Below are positions 53,901-56,413 of a stretch of 56,413 nucleotides of DNA, piece by piece. The DNA comes from Verrucomicrobiaceae bacterium. Its GTDB lineage: Bacteria > Verrucomicrobiota > Verrucomicrobiia > Verrucomicrobiales > Verrucomicrobiaceae. The notes beneath the pieces were generated by a model. That model searched no databases. It saw only the letters and a program-made list of their open reading frames with translations, and was not told the origin of the DNA. The DNA lies in NCBI GenBank assembly GCA_016795365.1, contig JAEUHN010000043.1, forward strand, positions 1 through 56,413. Reading direction: 5' to 3'. Every line of letters starts with the position of its first letter. The stretch's first letter is position 1. A program made the translations under genes and the position numbers.

Positions 53901-55648
53901 CGCTGACCTTGCTCACGCCGGCTGTGAACGCCATCGTCCTCGAAGCCGTCGGCTCCGTAAACATCACCGGCAAGGCAAGCGATAATCAGGGAATCGCCCG
54001 CGTGCAGCTCAGCTTCAATGGCAGTGCCTTCACGGACATCCCCATCATCCTAAGCACTGATGGCAAATCTACAGATTACACCATCACGAAGACACCCGTC
54101 CCCGGACTGAACACCTTCTCCGTTCGCACCGTGGACACGCGAGGCAGGCTGTCTGCCGTGATCACGCGTAGCTTTACCTTTCAGGTAGATCGCACTCTGA
54201 CGGTCGCGATCGCCGGACCGGCCAACAGCGGCACGGTGATCACAGGCTTTATGCCTAATTCCATACGCAAGGCGGGCTTCGTTTACACCATTACTGCCAC
54301 ACCCAAGCCAGGCTTTGTCTTCAACGGCTGGACGACCACCGGCAGCACCACTGGCACCGGCATTACGACGATCAGCCAAGAGGCTGCCAAGCTGACTTTT
54401 ACCATGACCACCACCCTTACCGGAATCACAGCGAACTTCAGCACGAATCCCTTTATCCCGACTGCCGGACCTGGCGTCATTCCACCTACCGGCACCTACA
54501 ATGGGCTCGTCACCCAATGGTTCGGCTACCCTGCGAACAACGAAACCATGGGCATGGTGCAGAACGTGGTCGTGAGCAGCACGGGAGCCTTCACTGGGTC
54601 TCTGCTCATTGATGGGCTGAAGCTCCCTCTCGTTGGCGTCTTCAACAATGTTGGAGCCGCGCGCTTCGGGCCTACCCGCAGCGATACCCTCATCCTCATG
54701 CGAAATGGCAAACCGAGCTTCAACGTGCAGCTGACGCTGGACATGACCAACACCACTAACAAGCTCACGGGCTGGGTCGAGCAGACTTACCATGGCAGCA
54801 TTGTCGCTACCTCCACCATTGACGCTGACCGCGCTGCTTACAGTGCTGCCAGCGCAGTCACAAAGGTGCCCGCCAACCTCGCAGGCACTACCAGCAAGCC
54901 CTACACCCTCATCTTCGCCGCCCGGACCGGCCAGGACTCCGGCCTCAACTCCGCCTACTGGCCGCAGGGCGATGGCTTTGCCACGGCGAGCGTGAATGTG
55001 AACGGCATCGTCTCCCTCAGCGGCAAGCTCGCCGACCACACCGCCATCACCGCCAGCGCCCCTTTGTCCAAGCTCAACGAATGGCCCGTCTTCGCCCAGC
55101 TCTACAGTTTGAAAGGCTGCATCCACGGCATGGCCAAGCTGGATGACACGCAGCCGACCACCGACATGACCGCGACGAACATCCAGTGGTTCCGCCCCGT
55201 GCAGGCCACCAGCCAGTGGTATCCCGACGGCTGGGCCGCAGGCATCTCCGTGACCATCGCCGGCAGCAAATACGCCGTCCCGCCTGCCACGCCCGCGCAA
55301 AGCGTCTTCCCGAACCTCAACGGCAGCTTCGACAACGCCACGCTGAACTTCTACGACGGCAACCTCGCCGCCGACCTCACGCAGGACATCAGTATCGCGC
55401 CCAGCAACGTCGTCACCAACGTGATCACCCCCGTGCCCAGCGTGATCAATCCCACGATGGTGATCAACAGAACCGCCGGTTTGATCACCGGTGCCTTCAC
55501 CCATAGCGATGGAACCCGCCCCACGTATCAAGGTGTCATTCTCCAAAAGAACGGCAGCGATGGGGCCTACGGTTACTTCATGACCGTGAGCCCGAAGGTG
55601 GTGGACGGCACCGGCAAAGGTGGCGCGGTGACGGTGTTCGCGAAGTGA
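50939..55648 (+). CDS. Giant secreted LamG / beta-helix / Calx-beta protein
   Basis: 1569 residues from ATG 50939, with signal MKTALLLTLALLAISFRASA. LamG domain ~22-225 (…ITVEFWAYAES…FQGKLDDFRVWNKA). Two consecutive choice-of-anchor-Q parallel beta-helices each open with an N-T-x-x-x-G-x-GSLRQAL motif (residues ~237 and ~548) and close with IDG…DQRG…DIGAVE. A Calx-beta domain (~870-960) is followed by an Ig-like domain (~975-1070) and an InlB-like GFVFNGWTT unit (~1125). The C-terminal ~380 residues (from GTYNGLVTQWFG, ~1187) are a module found in other verrucomicrobial surface proteins. There are no enzyme motifs; adhesion or binding of polymers is the likely role. The frame extends 37 codons upstream, but the signal peptide places the start here. 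Confidence 0.9.
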   Translation: MKTALLLTLALLAISFRASAQSSDFGPALSLDGVDDYVSVPGFGSSIPTSEITVEFWAYAESAATTRVAFILSPDQGSNRFLAQVSPQNPLSWDFGNTAAGGRLNAADNGGGGKWVHYALVSSTSGAGFMKIYVNGVEHASKVGGGTFTQGSYELRIGGIGGYHFQGKLDDFRVWNKARTQAQIQANYTRTLVGTESGLVLYYKFDEASGDAINSVTSQPLPGTFTNGATRARTTDVVENTNDSGPGSLRQALLDAAATPGAQNLSLAPALSGQTIVLRSEIGITDTDGVTIDATVLHEGLTIDGGAGNNRIFYVNSGKKLGLNGLTLTGGNAPGDAGGAICNIFGTLALTQCTLFGNSASYGGAIYSYTSSNFTSSSTTISHCTLTSNTASDGGGGIFNYNGRTTLIGCTITRNTAPAGNGSGVVNSGYTIPQTVVQNSIIAGNAQSDVDFISGSSNSFISSGHNLIGTGNGIGDFDESGDNSGIIDPKLAPLGNYGGHTPTTIPFPDSPAIDGGVAIVGVTTDQRGFLRTVGGAPDIGAVEISGFIVSNTANAGAGSLRQALADAAANSDFNDVFFDANLNGGTISLASEITISDPGGVSVVAANLLGGITIDDGSGTSYRLLNIAAGSTVSLQGINFANGGGLGFGGGGGTILNQGSLTMTQCTISVGTANSGFGGGIFNTGSNSKLSLTNCTLTGNSALNGGAIFNDSVCVVTHCTITGNTATDAGSIYGGGGIYNNGGQPGLVAQLILSNTIVSRNIAIVGADISSRGGSVTYAGKNLVQTVAQPVTPATITGLAPINLAPNLALLGNYGGPTKTMPPLSGSPAIDPFGGDTTSALAFDQRGQPRLAGSRVDIGAVESQSTAEQSYGTVAFALAAQDVFEEAGTAKIVINRTGGALGSASVLFATTPGTATAADYTSENRTITFAHGETSKTVPVTLTSDLALNEPNETFTATVSNLIGLATLGSPGTTTIRIVDAYDLAAPTLTLLTPAVNAIVLEAVGSVNITGKASDNQGIARVQLSFNGSAFTDIPIILSTDGKSTDYTITKTPVPGLNTFSVRTVDTRGRLSAVITRSFTFQVDRTLTVAIAGPANSGTVITGFMPNSIRKAGFVYTITATPKPGFVFNGWTTTGSTTGTGITTISQEAAKLTFTMTTTLTGITANFSTNPFIPTAGPGVIPPTGTYNGLVTQWFGYPANNETMGMVQNVVVSSTGAFTGSLLIDGLKLPLVGVFNNVGAARFGPTRSDTLILMRNGKPSFNVQLTLDMTNTTNKLTGWVEQTYHGSIVATSTIDADRAAYSAASAVTKVPANLAGTTSKPYTLIFAARTGQDSGLNSAYWPQGDGFATASVNVNGIVSLSGKLADHTAITASAPLSKLNEWPVFAQLYSLKGCIHGMAKLDDTQPTTDMTATNIQWFRPVQATSQWYPDGWAAGISVTIAGSKYAVPPATPAQSVFPNLNGSFDNATLNFYDGNLAADLTQDISIAPSNVVTNVITPVPSVINPTMVINRTAGLITGAFTHSDGTRPTYQGVILQKNGSDGAYGYFMTVSPKVVDGTGKGGAVTVFAK

Positions 55649-55713
55649 CGAAACCCACTGACATCCATTCACAACCAAGCCATTCTCATCACGCTGATCG
55701 ATGCGCAGTGCTT

Positions 55714-55728
55714 CGTGATCAGATCACG
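55714..55728. promoter_or_regulatory. Palindrome upstream of cupin gene
   Basis: CGTGATC-A-GATCACG is a perfect 7-bp-arm palindrome at 55714-55728, in the 291-bp gap between the giant protein gene and the cupin gene. It is 212 bp upstream of the cupin start. It could be an operator or a short hairpin near the end of the upstream transcript. The rest of the gap shows no gene. Confidence 0.35.
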
Positions 55729-55939
55729 GGTCGCCGATGGCTTCGGGTTGCGATGGTGGCTTTGGGCTCCGCTGGCGTTCGCCTTGTTCACGCGCCGAAT
55801 GGCTGTAGTCGCCAGCCTTGAATCACCAAGAAGACTGGGCACGGCGAACTCCTGGTCGGCGGTGATAAACGCATCGTCCATTGAAGCAACTCGTGTGCGA
55901 TGACTTGACCCAGTCCATATCTGTTCTCCCAGTGCTCCC

Positions 55940-56299
55940 ATGACCCTTAACAAACTCAGCGAACAGGTTGCCTTCACCACCAAGGACGGCAGCACCATCC
56001 GCAGCATCCTCGACCGCACGAACGCCCCCGTGCAAAACCAAAGCCTCGCCGAGGCCACCGTCCCCGTCGGCAGGCCCACCGAGCGCCACTACCACAAGCT
56101 CAGCGAGGAGTTTTATTTCATCCTCGAAGGCCAAGGCACCATGGAAATCGATGGCGAAGAGCGCCCCGTCTTCCCCGGCGATGCCATTTTGATCCCGCCC
56201 GGTGCCTGGCATCAAATCACCGCGTCACAAACGCTCCGTTTCCTCTGCTGCTGTGCGCCACCGTATTCGCATGAGGATACCTATTTTGCCATTTTGTGA
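55940..56299 (+). CDS. Small cupin-domain protein
   Basis: 119 residues, cytoplasmic. A single cupin barrel: the first motif is RHYHKLSEEFYFILEGQG, with His and Glu metal ligands, and the second is PGDAILIPPGAWHQI with the third His. The end (FLCCCAPPYSHEDTYF) is typical of small mannose-6-phosphate-isomerase-like cupins. It is probably a metal-dependent sugar-binding or isomerase-type protein; no substrate can be assigned. The last 83 bp are overlapped by a minus-strand frame that appears to be the end of a recombinase, so the intact-looking cupin C-terminus may lie at a mobile-element junction. Confidence 0.9.
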   Translation: MTLNKLSEQVAFTTKDGSTIRSILDRTNAPVQNQSLAEATVPVGRPTERHYHKLSEEFYFILEGQGTMEIDGEERPVFPGDAILIPPGAWHQITASQTLRFLCCCAPPYSHEDTYFAIL

Positions 56300-56413
56300 T
56301 TTCTTGATAGGAGGGAAGCTGGACGAGGTTGAATTCGATCTCGCCGTCTCCGATGATGATGGTTCTGACCATCAGTTCGGCCACGCGGCGCTTTTCCTCC
56401 AAGGTCATTTCCG
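56217..56413 (-). CDS. Probable serine recombinase C-terminus, continues past right edge
   Basis: On the minus strand the frame is open to the window edge and the visible protein begins …EMTLEEKRRVAELMVRTI, then GDGEIEFNLVQLPS. The pattern K-R-x-x-x-x-L-[ML]-V-x-x-I-x-I-G-D-G-E-I-E resembles the end of large serine recombinases. The final ~30 residues (from about base 56300 down) run across the 3' end of the cupin gene and do not look like the family, so the true stop may have been lost at a junction. The N-terminal catalytic domain is outside the window. Confidence 0.5.
   Translation of the reverse strand, partial: EMTLEEKRRVAELMVRTIIIGDGEIEFNLVQLPSYQEITKWQNRYPHANTVAHSSRGNGAFVTR

Noticed and set aside
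54050..55678. Minus-strand open frame of 542 codons opposite the giant beta-helix protein
   Set aside because: Composition typical of an antisense shadow in GC-rich coding DNA; the plus-strand frame has a signal peptide and recognisable domains.

Overview
The window is about 56 kb of GC-rich bacterial DNA. Its gene content points to the Verrucomicrobia, probably a Prosthecobacter/Verrucomicrobium-like member of the Verrucomicrobiaceae; a planctomycete is the main alternative. The lineage markers are two PSD1/DUF1549/DUF1553 proteins with CxxCH motifs, a DUF1587/1592/1588/1585 protein, two DUF1552 proteins, a DUF1501 protein, sulfatases, and very long secreted proteins built from LamG, delta-60, choice-of-anchor and Calx-beta modules. 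This assignment is inferred from family content. No rRNA, tRNA, CRISPR array or replication origin was seen.

Layout. 1-3.7 kb: the 3' part of a Pro-rich gene with 180-bp tandem repeats, a small coding remnant, a coiled-coil/fibronectin-III protein on the minus strand, and a 1.3-kb gene-free stretch with small hairpins. 3.7-9.2 kb: pheT without pheS, a secreted alpha/beta hydrolase, and a small EF-hand protein translationally coupled to a sulfatase that has its own C-terminal EF-hands. 9.5-12.8 kb: a membrane/spermidine-synthase-like fusion. 12.9-17.0 kb: a PSD1 protein overlapping an NHL-type propeller protein. 17.1-31.1 kb: the most distinctive block, four genes joined by ATGA start/stop overlaps. 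These are a small membrane-anchored protein, a LamG-RHS protein with an unrecognised tip, a 2299-residue secreted mosaic protein, and a DUF1501 protein.

31.2-38 kb: a ceramidase-like protein, a YhcH/YjgK-type protein, a Tat-type metallophosphoesterase, a beta-helix protein and a second PSD1 protein. 38-46.4 kb: mostly minus-strand genes, namely a GNAT-aminotransferase fusion, a DUF1552 protein lacking its usual partner, a sulfatase with a variant active-site motif, a sialidase-like protein and a lactonase-fold protein, with one plus-strand hypothetical gene among them. 46.5-50.5 kb: a canonical DUF1552 + DUF1592-type pair, the latter with a Pro/Lys-rich insertion. 50.9-56.4 kb: a 1569-residue LamG/beta-helix/Calx-beta secreted protein, a cupin, and at the right edge the probable C-terminus of a serine recombinase on the minus strand.

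Most products carry Sec or Tat-like signals. Together they look like a periplasmic/surface inventory for degrading sulfated, sialylated or uronate-containing polymers, with the cytochrome-like PSD1/DUF1592 and DUF1501/DUF1552 pairs of unknown biochemical role. The strongest candidate for something undescribed is the coupled RHS/giant-protein/DUF1501 cassette. It lies between a PSD1 gene and a DUF1501 gene, families that normally sit side by side.
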